From Kalmanozyma brasiliensis GHG001 (lineage: Eukaryota > Basidiomycota > Ustilaginomycetes > Ustilaginales): a DNA stretch of 64,000 nt. Within the stretch, counting starts at the first letter, position 1, and each line of letters opens with the position of its first letter. Both the position numbers and the translations under genes were made by a program. The stretch spans positions 932,401 to 996,400 of the forward strand of contig NW_015961981.1 in assembly GCF_000497045.1 (NCBI RefSeq). Direction: 5' to 3'. The notes below the pieces were generated by a model. The model saw nothing but the letters and a program-made list of their open reading frames with translations. It was not told the origin of the DNA and did no database searches. Positions 49,044 to 58,662 of the stretch are shown in pieces.

Positions 49044-51971
49044 TCAACCTAACCTCAACCCTCCCATTCCGTTGGCCAAAGTCTTGCCTGGCAAGGGTGG
49101 CAGCTGCGGCGTCTCCCCGTTCGTCGGTGGCGGAGTCGGGTACCTGACACTGACAGCCCTTCGTTTGCCTAACGCCTTGGCGCTGGGCACCACGGGCGTT
49201 TGCAAGTCATCTTCCTCCATGGCGCCTTTTTGCAAGGTATCGATATTGAGAGCTGGCGTTTGGGGCAGGGGCGACCTTCCGCCGCCACCCGTGCCGCCGG
49301 GCAGAGTGAGCGATGCATCGCGCGAATGCTGCGATGACGCAGCGGACGAGTGGTGGATGCTCGAGTCGGATGATTGGTCTGAGCGGGGGACGGGGAGGGG
49401 TCGTGACGCGCGTGGTGGGGCGGTGGCGCCGCTCGAGCCGCGGGAAACAGTGGTGTGCGATGCAGGGGAGAGGATGCTCGAGCTGTTGCTGGAAAAGCCT
49501 GAGCCTGGGCTCAACACCGCCGGTTTGCTGTAGCCGCTCGGAGAGGGGGACCTCGAACCGGAAGCTTGGGGACCACGTTCCACGCCGAGCATCCCACTTC
49601 GACCCCGTGTCGCAGTAAGATCGTAGAGTTCACCTGTGCTGTCCTGCGCCAGAGCAGACCGATCCAGTCGCACCTCGACCTTGCTCCTCTCGGTAACCCT
49701 TCGCTCTTCTTCCTCCTCCTCTGCGACTCGCCGTGCCTCGTCCACCGCACGCACCGCCTCACTTGTCCGCCCGTGTGCCTCGAGTAGATCCGCCAACAGC
49801 GCCTCCTCCCTTCCCTCCCCGCCGGCCATCTTCGCCCGCTCCACCTGCGCACTCGCCCATGCGATCTGCGACGCGATCAACTCCTGCGCATGCACCACTT
49901 TCCCATAGAACTCGTCAATCAGCTCGGCCGTGTCACCGTGCAAGCCTTCGTGCAGCAGCGTGTCGAGCAGCACCGCCGCGTTGCTCCGTGCGATCTGGCA
50001 TTCTTCGTGCAGCCGACGCACGTCTTCGTCTGCCGCGACAATGTCGTGCTGCGACGCGATCGAGGCGGGATAGGACTTGGACTCCATCGATGCTGCCGCC
50101 GCTTCGAGGTTCGAGATGATGTCGACGGGGCCACCGTTGGAGGTCGGCAGTTGCCAGGTTGGCTGTGAGGGGGGTGGCGGCTGAGGCTTCTGGGTGCGTG
50201 GGAACGCAGCTGACAGGCGATGCAGCTGCGTTGGCGGGTCGGCGGTAGGCGGCGGTTGTTGAGGGGGCGAGAATGCGAGTTCGGGGTGAGGAGCTGACGG
50301 CTCAGAGTAGCGCTGCGACGTACGACGCCATGGTCCTTGTTGCTGCTGCTGCTGTGATTGTTGCTGCTGCTGAAAGGGCTGAGGCAGCCTGAATTCGAAC
50401 AGATCGTTTTTCAGCGGCTCCCCGTCCTTCGGTCTGTCACTCGGCTTGACCTTGTTCCAGCACTTTGTCACCGCCGCCAAGTCCGCATCGTTCCTAAACT
50501 CGAACGCCAGCACACCAAGCACCCTGAGCATCGTCTCCTTGACGCTGAGTGGCGTCTTGGACGAAGCGATGGTGTCCTCAATGGACTCCAAAAAGCGCCT
50601 GCTTGCCACCTGCAGACGGAACCGATCGCTGGCATTCAGGGTCAGCAGCGCCCAAAGGCGTACGGCGCGACGTTGCGTATCCACCGTGCCGTACTTGAAT
50701 TCCTTGCGCAGAGCCCGAGCGGCTTCCTTGCTCGCCGCCTCGGACTGGCTCACAAGGTCGATGATGGGGAGCACATGCATCCAGTCTTGCTCTTCGTGAG
50801 CGTTTGCGGTGATCCAGCCGATGCGTGAGGCGACGAGGTCTTCCGCTTCCTTGTCCTGCAGCCGCGCCGCTTGATACTGGTGTGCGCCCTTCTTCCAGCG
50901 GTCCATCCAGCCGCCTTCTCTGGAGCGTTCGGGCGCAGAGTCTGGATGTGCGTCCACGGGCGGAGACATGAGGTGAGCATCGTCTCTGTCACGACTGCTT
51001 CGAGGGACAGGTGACGATGAAGGGGCATCGTCACGATGCTGCTTAGCCTTCTTGTCCTTATTGCTACCCGTGGAGAATCCGAAGAGCTTCATTCCTTTGC
51101 TCTTGTCCTTGGGCGGGTCACGAAGAGTGGTCTCTTCGTAGCGACCCTGTGAGATGAGCACCTCGCCGGCATCGCCCTCGCCTTCAGGACCCGCGTAGAC
51201 TGGATAGGCGGTGGAGCGTGGGGCGGCGGTGTCATCGTAGGCGGCGCGGTCCGAGTCGTCGGAATCCTGGGACCTGCGATGACGCACCCAATTAGAGTCG
51301 GCAGATGGATGATGCGTCGGTGGCGAGTGCGAAGGGCTGAAGTTGGCTGCGCCACTCCGAGTCTGGGGAGGGAAAGCACGTTCCGATGCTATGGGCTTGC
51401 TCATCGAGCCATCGCGACGATGGCTAACAGCTGGCTGGGCTGGACGGAGTGAGCGTGGCGGCAAGGACGCAGCCATTCCTGAGGAGGGTTGGAGCTGCTT
51501 GCTGGCATGTCTTCGATCAGCGTGAGATTGTTGTGAAGGTGGTTGGCTGCGAAGATCATAGTCGGAGTGGTTGCTGCGATCGTACGAAGGTCGGAGATTC
51601 GAGCTTGGATCCGAGTATGAATCGTAAGCAGCATCTGCCGCCTGTGTTGCCCTGGCTTGGTAAGGAAACTGATTCTGGCGTGGCGATACGCCGGGCTGCT
51701 GACTGCGACGACGCTGCGAAGAGGATGCTGACAAATGTGATTGGGCGTAGCGGGCTTCGTCGGAGGACTCGCGAGGGTGATGTGACGAGAGAGAGGGTGC
51801 TTGGTAGGAGAGCGGCCGATTCGACTCTGCCGATGCGGTTTGAGATGCGACTCTGGCCTGATACTCCTCAAACAGTCGCGGTGTTCCGAATGAGGGGCTC
51901 GAGACGGGCGGGCTGGCGGGAGGCAGGGGTGTGATGGTCCCTGCCTCCTTTCCCTTGAAGAACTTCTTCAT
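49044..51971 (-). CDS. VHS-GAT domain protein (Lsb5/TOM1-like)
   Basis: A 975-residue protein. Residues 1-350 are disordered (Ser/Pro/Gln/Arg-rich). A VHS domain spans about 370-520: LVASRIGWITANAHEEQDWM, IIDLVSQSEAASKEAARALR, FKYGTVDTQRRAVRLWALLT and LNASDRFRLQVASRRFLESI. After a polyglutamine patch (near 540-550), a GAT-like helical bundle lies at about 645-740: RRLHEECQIARSNAAVLLDT and TAELIDEFYGKVVHAQELIA. The tail is Pro/Ser-rich and ends LPGKTLANGMGGLRLG. VHS-GAT proteins bind ubiquitin or cargo on endosomes and the trans-Golgi; yeast Lsb5 links endocytosis with actin. No FYVE or GAE ear domain is seen, which argues against Hse1/Vps27 and GGA. Confidence 0.82.
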   Translation of the reverse strand: MKKFFKGKEAGTITPLPPASPPVSSPSFGTPRLFEEYQARVASQTASAESNRPLSYQAPSLSSHHPRESSDEARYAQSHLSASSSQRRRSQQPGVSPRQNQFPYQARATQAADAAYDSYSDPSSNLRPSYDRSNHSDYDLRSQPPSQQSHADRRHASKQLQPSSGMAASLPPRSLRPAQPAVSHRRDGSMSKPIASERAFPPQTRSGAANFSPSHSPPTHHPSADSNWVRHRRSQDSDDSDRAAYDDTAAPRSTAYPVYAGPEGEGDAGEVLISQGRYEETTLRDPPKDKSKGMKLFGFSTGSNKDKKAKQHRDDAPSSSPVPRSSRDRDDAHLMSPPVDAHPDSAPERSREGGWMDRWKKGAHQYQAARLQDKEAEDLVASRIGWITANAHEEQDWMHVLPIIDLVSQSEAASKEAARALRKEFKYGTVDTQRRAVRLWALLTLNASDRFRLQVASRRFLESIEDTIASSKTPLSVKETMLRVLGVLAFEFRNDADLAAVTKCWNKVKPSDRPKDGEPLKNDLFEFRLPQPFQQQQQSQQQQQQGPWRRTSQRYSEPSAPHPELAFSPPQQPPPTADPPTQLHRLSAAFPRTQKPQPPPPSQPTWQLPTSNGGPVDIISNLEAAAASMESKSYPASIASQHDIVAADEDVRRLHEECQIARSNAAVLLDTLLHEGLHGDTAELIDEFYGKVVHAQELIASQIAWASAQVERAKMAGGEGREEALLADLLEAHGRTSEAVRAVDEARRVAEEEEEERRVTERSKVEVRLDRSALAQDSTGELYDLTATRGRSGMLGVERGPQASGSRSPSPSGYSKPAVLSPGSGFSSNSSSILSPASHTTVSRGSSGATAPPRASRPLPVPRSDQSSDSSIHHSSAASSQHSRDASLTLPGGTGGGGRSPLPQTPALNIDTLQKGAMEEDDLQTPVVPSAKALGKRRAVSVRYPTPPPTNGETPQLPPLPGKTLANGMGGLRLG

Positions 51972-53171
51972 CTATAGAAGGGCTAACTCGGTCGCACTCC
52001 CGATATCATCGCCATTTCTGTGGATAGAAGAGAGCCTCTGTACCGTGGGAATCCAATGCAGCGTGACCAGAGGTTGTGTCGGTGGGCAGCCGAGCGTAGA
52101 TGACTGTTCCGCAGAGCTTGGGTGGAGGCTGCGCTCAGTCAAGCGACAGGGGTTGGTACCGGATGAGCCGTCTACAAGGCAGCTGGCACGGAAAGGGACT
52201 TGAAAGTGAAGATATCGAAGTGGTGACTATCAGAGGTCGTTGCTTGCTGAGTCGGTGGTCGGATGGTTCAAGTTCTGCGCCGATGACCAAGAAAGCCGGA
52301 CGGGATGGGAAGTGGCTGCAAGGAGTGGGTTCGTTTTGTTGGTAGCGCGGTCCCCTTCGACTTCAAGACACAATGCGTGCGGATTGGTGCCAGCAATGGT
52401 GAATGCGAAGTAAGAGCCGGTGGTAGTAGCGACCCAAGCAGGACAGGAGTGATGCTAGATGATGGTGCCGAAAAAGCGGTCGGTGCGGCGTGTGGAGAGC
52501 TGACTGCCAAAAAAAGCGAAGGCGAGACAAGTTGGGCCTTACAGCAGAGCTCTGGCTGAGCCTCGCGAGGAATTCAGACCAGCACAGCATTCACACATCC
52601 GACGGCAAAGCAAAAATCGCAGCACACTTCGGCAATGGTCTCACGAGCGAGCAAACAAGCAAGCAGGCAATCAGGCTCAACTTCATCAACACCTCCTATT
52701 GTGTGGGCTGAGCCCTTCTGCACGACCACGAGGGATCGAAATGACAAGCAGCGCCACCGCAAGGCAGGGTTAGCTTCTCGCATCCAGCTGTCTATGAAAG
52801 TGAACACAAGCAGCAGGCAAGAGCCGAGGCTGTGCTTTACGAGCGCGAGGTCGTCTCTTGCTCGCCACTTCCACGTCGCCCTGACACATGTGCCACCTAT
52901 TGAATGAGCTCAGTGACCGAAGTCGATTGAGCAACGACCTTGTCTCTCGCCTGCTCGCCTCCGACGGTCCGACCGCACTGTCGCCATCTTTGCTCTCCTC
53001 CACAGACTGCACAACAGCTCGCACTCGATCAGAACGGCACGGCTGTGACCATGCAAGACAGCAGAGTATTTACAAAGCAAAGTAAGTGGTATGAAGGTTC
53101 GTACATCGCAGCGTAAGTGTTCGTCAAGAAGGCAGAAGGTCAACGTTGCTCGGTGCAATGGTATAGACGCA
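51972..53171. promoter_or_regulatory. Promoter of the VHS gene and 3' flank of Rab5
   Basis: 1200 bp between two minus-strand genes. Some GCAAGCAA-type short repeats near 52650-52670. No gene recognised. Confidence 0.5.
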
Positions 53172-53831
53172 TCAGCAGTTGCAGGCGTCTTGCTGCTGAC
53201 CGCTTTGCTGGCCTCCGAGGTTGACCCCTGGCCTTGCGCCTGCAGCACCCGCACCCGCCGCACCAGCACGTCCAGCGGCACCGCGCTGCTCAGCTGCCTG
53301 TTCCAATGGCAGCTTGCGTGCGATCATCGTGAACAGTTCCGAAACATTCGAAGAGTCCTTGGCGGACGTCTCGAGGAACAGCAGGCCCTCCTCCTGTGCG
53401 TACTTCTCAGCCTCCTCGGTCGAGATGGCACGACGCGTACTCGCCAGGTCGGCTTTGTTTCCTGCGAGAGCAATGATGATGTTGGGATCCGCTTGACGCT
53501 GCAGCTCGCGGATCCATGCCTTGGCCTTGTCCAGCGACGAGGGCTGCGTGATGTCGTACACTACCACGGCGCAGTTGGCGTTACGGTAGTACATGGGTGC
53601 CAGCGACTTGTATCGCTCCTGTCCCGCCGTGTCCCAGATCTCAAACTTGACTGTGGTCTGAGCATCCAAGCTGACGGTCTGTGTGAGGAAAGCGGCTCCA
53701 ATCGTGCTCTCGCGGTAGTCATCGAACTGGTCCTTGACGAATCGCAGGACTAGACTCGACTTGCCAACCGCTGACTCGCCGAGCAAGACAAGCTTGAACT
53801 GAAGCTGTCGTGGATTCCTTGTTGCAGCCAT
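53172..53831 (-). CDS. RAB5: Rab5 small GTPase
   Basis: A 219-residue Rab of the Rab5 type, regulator of early endosome fusion and motility. Motifs: P-loop GESAVGKS (18-25), switch I STIGAAF with T43, WDTAGQE (66-72), NKAD (125-128) and SAK (156-158). The effector-region phrases [20 protein letters not shown] and [20 protein letters not shown] are typical of Rab5. The C-terminal hypervariable part is Ala/Gly/Gln-rich and ends DACNC, a CXC prenylation motif. The length fits. No introns. The neighbouring VHS-GAT gene is on the same strand, also endosomal, but 1.2 kb away, so shared regulation is not implied. Confidence 0.94.
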   Translation of the reverse strand: MAATRNPRQLQFKLVLLGESAVGKSSLVLRFVKDQFDDYRESTIGAAFLTQTVSLDAQTTVKFEIWDTAGQERYKSLAPMYYRNANCAVVVYDITQPSSLDKAKAWIRELQRQADPNIIIALAGNKADLASTRRAISTEEAEKYAQEEGLLFLETSAKDSSNVSELFTMIARKLPLEQAAEQRGAAGRAGAAGAGAAGARPGVNLGGQQSGQQQDACNC

Positions 53832-54590
53832 GTTTGTTGCGGATGCGGTCGGAGGTGGGAGGCTGCTTTGCGGGGTGCGAACTGTACTGATGGAAGTGCG
53901 CCGACAGATACTCGAGGCTCGGTATCAGCGATCGATGGGTGGATGAAGGGACGGCGCTTCTGCGCTGATAGTCGACGATTGAATGTCCCGGTACAGCAGC
54001 GAGGCGCACGGATCTCTGGTCGTGCGAGGGCGCGCCGAGCTAGTCAGATGGGATGTGCACGTCGAGCCTCAAAGGGATAGCTTTCGAAGGCGCGATGACT
54101 ACGCTGAGTGCGGATGCGATAGGGGACGGCCGGGGTGAGTTGTTGTCGTTGCTCGACAATGTCGATGGTGTTGAACAAAGATTGCGAATACGGAGAGGAT
54201 GGTGGTGGTAGTGATAGGGGCAGAAAGCGACTTTCAACGCAAACAAAGCGTCACCGTGACTGCTGGCCCGCACCTCGTGATTTCACAAAAGTCACACCAA
54301 CACGCGGCTGAGTCGCTGCACACCTCAACTGAGAGCCTCACAAAAATCGACCGATCTTTATCAATTTCCTGTGTATTTTTGGCCAGGATCCCCGGCGTCT
54401 GCGCAGTCTGGTAACGCAAAACTCCGCCAAGAGGGTTGTTAAAAAAATCATTTCTTATTCGCATTTTTTTTGGCGGGTCCTCCACCTTGTCAGGTTGGGG
54501 AGTTGCGGCTGGCTTGGGCGTGCGGTACGGTGGAAGCTTTCAAGGTTGTGGCTTCTTCTCAAACAGCTTTCAACTCACCAAGCAGCGTTG
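53832..54590. promoter_or_regulatory. Divergent promoter, Rab5 / NIF3
   Basis: 759 bp between divergent genes; poly-A and poly-T tracts lie at about 54438-54444 and 54464-54472, near the NIF3 side. Confidence 0.5.
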
Positions 54591-55667
54591 ATGAGCCTCA
54601 TATGCCCCTTTGGAGCTTTGCGAACAACGACTTGCAGCTATTCTCGGGCTAGATTGGTCCATCTCGGTGCTGCATCTCACACAACCGCTCCGATCGCAAG
54701 GATAGGATCATCAAGCCCGCGCTACATCGCTCGTCGAGGAGTCATGTCGCAACCCAACTGGCAGATCACTGGCTCGGTCAAGCAGAATCCGATCTTGACC
54801 AGCATCATGGAAGCCATGCGCCGTATTGCACCGCTCTCGCTCGCCGACACCTCGTTCGACAATGTCGGCATCCTGCTACAGGCGCCGCCCGCGACACAGG
54901 CGGCAGAATCCGACGAGAAGCAGGGGGTCATGCTCGCCATCGATTTGACCACAGACGTATGCGACGAGATCCTGTCGTCTGCCGACAATGTCAAGGTCGC
55001 ACTCGTCTACCATCCCATCATTTTCCGAGGGCTCAAGTCCCTCACCTTTGCGGATCCACAGCAGACGAGCTTGTTGCGGCTCGCTGCAGCAGGCGTCAGC
55101 ATCTACTGCCCTCACACAAGTCTAGACGCGACACCTGGAGGCATCAATGACTGGCTTGGCAAGGTGGTCTCGTCCAAGGATGCTTTTGCGGAGCTCGAAT
55201 CGCCCGAAGCTCTCGACGAATTCCGTGCCAACGTCTTCCCTGCCCTCAGCAACTCCAAGAACACGCCCAAAGGCTTTGAGGCTGCAGGAATGGGAAGGTT
55301 CATCGAGCTCGAGGCGCCGCAACCTTTTGACGAGATCGTAAGGAGAGTCAAGCAAAACCTCGATCTTCCGCACGTGCAAGGCTGCAAGGCGTCCGACAAG
55401 CCCATCTCCAGCATCGCTGTCTGTGCCGGCTCCGGGTCCAGCGTCTTTTCCGGTGTCAAGGCGGATCTGTATCTCACCGGGGAGCTGTCGCATCACGAGA
55501 TTCTAGCGTACAAGGCGGCAGGCGCATCCGTCATTGTGACCAATCACACCAACACGGAAAGGAAGTACCTGCGAGACGTCCTGCAGCACTGGCTTCGCAG
55601 AGAACTGCCAAGTCGGTATTCCGTCTCCGTCTCCAAGACAGACAGAGACCCATTGACGGTGCTCTAG
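54591..55667 (+). CDS. NIF3: NIF3-family metal-binding protein with two in-frame starts
   Basis: 358 residues from the ATG at 54591; an in-frame second ATG at 54744 gives 307. The NIF3 fold (PF01784) begins shortly after the second start: ILTSIMEAMRRIAPLSLADT, NVGILLQAP, the metal-binding VYHPIIFRG and the YCPHTSLDATPGGINDWLG block, then VCAGSGSSVFSGVKADLYL, TGELSHHEILAYKAAGAS and VTNHTNTERKYLRDVL. NIF3 proteins are conserved, dinuclear-metal, hexameric proteins of unsettled activity. The 51 extra residues between the starts are rich in Arg, Ser and Thr and lack acidic residues (ARLVHLGAASHTTAPIARIG, then SSPRYIARRGV). That resembles a mitochondrial presequence, so the long form may go to mitochondria and the short to cytosol. 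Confidence 0.87.
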   Translation: MSLICPFGALRTTTCSYSRARLVHLGAASHTTAPIARIGSSSPRYIARRGVMSQPNWQITGSVKQNPILTSIMEAMRRIAPLSLADTSFDNVGILLQAPPATQAAESDEKQGVMLAIDLTTDVCDEILSSADNVKVALVYHPIIFRGLKSLTFADPQQTSLLRLAAAGVSIYCPHTSLDATPGGINDWLGKVVSSKDAFAELESPEALDEFRANVFPALSNSKNTPKGFEAAGMGRFIELEAPQPFDEIVRRVKQNLDLPHVQGCKASDKPISSIAVCAGSGSSVFSGVKADLYLTGELSHHEILAYKAAGASVIVTNHTNTERKYLRDVLQHWLRRELPSRYSVSVSKTDRDPLTVL

Positions 55668-56057
55668 ATCATCGGCCTGAAGCAATAGAGACAATCACTA
55701 GCGATGTACATGTTGCCCGCGAAGAAGCCCCGATCCGGTGAAGATGGGCCCCGATTGTAACGCGTGGAAGTCTGAGAGGGGAAGCGGCCCCCGCAAGCTG
55801 GCGGTTTGGGCCAAAATTAGGCTTGGACTCGCGCCACGCTCAAATCACGCCGAGAAGATCTGAACTCAAGTTGCAAGCTGCGTCCGTGCAGCTCATCTCC
55901 TTTGCAAGCTGTCACCAGCTTCACCAAGTACGCTCCGTCACAGCACCACGCTCTAGGCAGATCCGGGCAGCCTCTTCGTCGGCGCGCATATCACCTTATC
56001 CGAAACCGCATCCTGGCACTGTAACGGCGGAGCAGGTCGATACAGTGATCACCGAAG
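55668..56057. promoter_or_regulatory. Spacer and promoter of ERV41
   Basis: 390 bp between two plus-strand genes. No recognised motif. Confidence 0.5.
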
Positions 56058-57302
56058 ATGGCCGACCTCCTGGACTCGCTCGACAGGCTGCCCAAGATCC
56101 GCCAGTTCGATGCGTTTCCCAAGACACAATCCATCTACACGCAGCGCTCGTCTCGCGGTGGTCTCCTTACCATCATCTCGACCGTCACGCTTCTGGCGCT
56201 GCTATGGACCGAGCTCTCGTCGTACCTCTACGGCGAGCGCGCCTACTCGTTCCGTGTCGATGATCAGCTTCAATCGTCGATGCAGATCAACCTGGACATG
56301 ACGGTCGCCATGAAGTGCCACTACCTGACCATCGATGTTCGCGATGCTGTTGGGGACCGATTGCACGTTTCCGACTCGGAGTTCACCAAGGATGGGACGA
56401 CGTTTGACATTGGACATTCGAACCGACTCGATGCGATCCCTGTTCGGGAGGTTTCGGTGCAAAAGACCATCAATCAAGCACGCAAAAAGCCTTTGTACAG
56501 AAAGAAGCCTAAGAACCGCAAGTTCTCTCGTCAGATCGCATTCGCCAAGACGGCGCATATCGTCCCAGACGGTCCCGCCTGCCGCGTCTACGGCAGCATG
56601 GAGGTCAAGAGAGTGACTGGCAACCTGCACCTCACCACCCTCGGCCACGGATATCTCAGCTTCGAACACACCGATCACAAACTCATGAACCTCAGTCACG
56701 TCATCCACGAGTTCTCCTTCGGTCCTTACTTCCCAGAGATCTCCCAACCGTTGGATTCGTCCGTCGAAACGACGGATAAGCACTTTACGGTCTTCCAATA
56801 CTTCGTCTCCGCTGTACCGACTCTGTTCATAGACGCAAGGGGGAGGAAGTTGCACACGCACCAGTACAGCGTTACAGATTATACGAGACAGATCGAACAC
56901 GGAAAAGGCGTGCCGGGCATCTTTATCAAGTACGACATCGAGCCGCTGCAGATGACCATCCGAGAACGGTCGACGGGGCTGGTGCAGTTCCTGGTGCGAT
57001 TGGCGGGGGTGTTGGGTGGTGTATGGGTTTGTGTAGGGTACGCGTTCAGGGTGACGAACCGGATGGCGTTGCTGGCGACCAGGGCGGGGGGCGAGAGGGA
57101 TAGCCCCGAATCGTACGCCGCCAGCTACGGGTATTCAAGACCGGGACTGGAGAAGAGCAACAGCTGGGTCAAGGCGAACGATGCGGTGGACAAGCTGAAG
57201 GATAAGTGGGCCGGATTCGGTGGCGGGATGGGGAGAAGCGGACATAGGAAAGTGGACAGCGTGCAGCAGAGGATCTTGTCAGAGGAGGGGAGAGCCTTTT
57301 GA
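56058..57302 (+). CDS. ERV41: Erv41/ERGIC2-family COPII vesicle cargo receptor
   Basis: A 414-residue membrane protein. The N-terminal signature IRQFDAFPKTQSIYTQRSSR followed by GG and a transmembrane helix (about 35-58, LLTIISTVTLLALLW) is the Erv41/ERGIC2 mark; Erv46/ERGIC3 has a different phrase and extra cysteines. The luminal domain includes INLDMTVAMKCHYLTIDVRD, ACRVYGSMEVKRVTGNLHLT, HVIHEFSFGPYFPEISQPLD and HTHQYSVTDYTRQ. The second transmembrane helix is at about 318-342 (LVQFLVRLAGVLGGVWVCVG), then a cytosolic tail. Erv41 and Erv46 form a complex that cycles between ER and Golgi and retrieves ER residents. It is convergent with the AC40 gene. Confidence 0.88.
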   Translation: MADLLDSLDRLPKIRQFDAFPKTQSIYTQRSSRGGLLTIISTVTLLALLWTELSSYLYGERAYSFRVDDQLQSSMQINLDMTVAMKCHYLTIDVRDAVGDRLHVSDSEFTKDGTTFDIGHSNRLDAIPVREVSVQKTINQARKKPLYRKKPKNRKFSRQIAFAKTAHIVPDGPACRVYGSMEVKRVTGNLHLTTLGHGYLSFEHTDHKLMNLSHVIHEFSFGPYFPEISQPLDSSVETTDKHFTVFQYFVSAVPTLFIDARGRKLHTHQYSVTDYTRQIEHGKGVPGIFIKYDIEPLQMTIRERSTGLVQFLVRLAGVLGGVWVCVGYAFRVTNRMALLATRAGGERDSPESYAASYGYSRPGLEKSNSWVKANDAVDKLKDKWAGFGGGMGRSGHRKVDSVQQRILSEEGRAF

Positions 57303-57462
57303 GAAGGTCATTGCTTCAATACTCATTGTCGTTCAATCTGTCACCGTGCGTCGGATGTGCTCCGAGTCTGAGCTGCCAGGTTCCTCTCAGTCACGCGTTC
57401 AATGAGAGAAGCCACACAGGCACGCTTCTTACGACAGGAGCGTACATTGCAAATCTCTCGCA

Positions 57463-58662
57463 CTAAGCCGCCATGGACGTGTCCAGCCCCCTCGTCTCCA
57501 AGTGATCCAAGCTCTTCCTCAACGTCGCGATCTTGCTGCGCAACGTCTTGATCGCCTCGGGCAAAAGCCTCTCGGGCTTGATGATGCCTGTACTCTCGAG
57601 ATCGAACAAAAAGTGATCCCTGACGCGGCCGAGCTTGACCTTGTCCTCAAACTCCTCGTGCCTAAACACCTCTCTTGAGATGGTGTCTTTGCGTGCGTCT
57701 TTGACGAAGGCTTTGCGTTCCGAGCCTGAGCCCTCGACGCCGATGACGCCGGGTGGGAAGCAGGCGACGAATTTGTCGATGTTCTCGGTGGGTATGGGTT
57801 GGAGGAGCTGGATGTGGGGGAGCAGGCGGTAGGTCGCTGTTGCAACGGGAGAGAATTTGGCGTGGTCCTTGCCGATACCCTTTTCGCAGTGCAGCTCCAG
57901 ATCGAGCTCTTGGCCGGGACGGAGCTTGGCGATGAGGATCTTGTCGTGGACGGGGCGAGGTGGGGAATCAGCAAAATCTTCGTCCTGACCTCCCTTGGCA
58001 TCCCACTGCAGCTGCTCCGAGTAGACATTGTGGCCGATGTACAGCTTGTCCGGGTCGGTCTCGCCTCGAGCAGCTGACCTGTTGCGCTCGCACTTGGCTT
58101 TGAGGTGGAAGACGACGGTGTTGCTGTCATCCGCGTCGTCGCCAGGCATGCGCATGAGCACCTTGTCCGGGTTGATCGCCAGTGGCACCAGCCCCAATCG
58201 ATGCGAAAGCACCTCGTCCTGGATGATGGATGTGTTGTTCCAGATGTACACGTGCTCGATGGCCACCGTCGGTACTTCGGCCATTAGCACTCGGCGCACG
58301 GCATTCGCAATGGACGCATCGACACCGATGAGGTCGAACTCGCACGACGCATCCGATAGGCGCGTCACGATGACTTTCAGCTTATCGTTGGCAGATGCGA
58401 GCGAGAAAGCGTTGTTCTCGCCTGGGTGGTGGAGAGGAAAATCGGTGTTGGCGACGGAACCGACACGTTCTGGTAGGATCTCGACGAGACGGCGCTTGTC
58501 TACGGCTGCTGAGGTCTGCGAGTCGGAGATGATGCTGGCAGCGACCGGATCATTGGAGATGCTGCCGCTAGCCTGTGGCTGCGAGCTAGATGGCTCGTCG
58601 ATGTCCATTGGCTGCTCGGCAGCTGCCGCTTTGGACGACCTTTTCGAGCCTTTCGGTGGCAT
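57463..58662 (-). CDS. RPC40: RNA polymerase I and III subunit AC40 (RPAC1)
   Basis: A 399-residue homologue of the bacterial alpha subunit, shared by RNA polymerases I and III in the nucleus. A disordered N-terminus of about 60 residues precedes the dimerisation fold: FDLIGVDASIANAVRRVLMA, EVPTVAIEHVYIWNNTSIIQ and DEVLSHRLGLVPLAINPD. Further conserved stretches are TVVFHLKAKCERN and YSEQLQWDAKGGQ, and LRPGQELDLELHCEKGIGKD with HAKFSPVATATYRLLP. The C-terminal part (ISREVFRHEEFEDKVKLGRV and HFLFDLESTGIIKPERLLPE) closes the protein. The length exceeds yeast AC40 (335) because of the N-terminal extension. No introns. Confidence 0.95.
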   Translation of the reverse strand: MPPKGSKRSSKAAAAEQPMDIDEPSSSQPQASGSISNDPVAASIISDSQTSAAVDKRRLVEILPERVGSVANTDFPLHHPGENNAFSLASANDKLKVIVTRLSDASCEFDLIGVDASIANAVRRVLMAEVPTVAIEHVYIWNNTSIIQDEVLSHRLGLVPLAINPDKVLMRMPGDDADDSNTVVFHLKAKCERNRSAARGETDPDKLYIGHNVYSEQLQWDAKGGQDEDFADSPPRPVHDKILIAKLRPGQELDLELHCEKGIGKDHAKFSPVATATYRLLPHIQLLQPIPTENIDKFVACFPPGVIGVEGSGSERKAFVKDARKDTISREVFRHEEFEDKVKLGRVRDHFLFDLESTGIIKPERLLPEAIKTLRSKIATLRKSLDHLETRGLDTSMAA

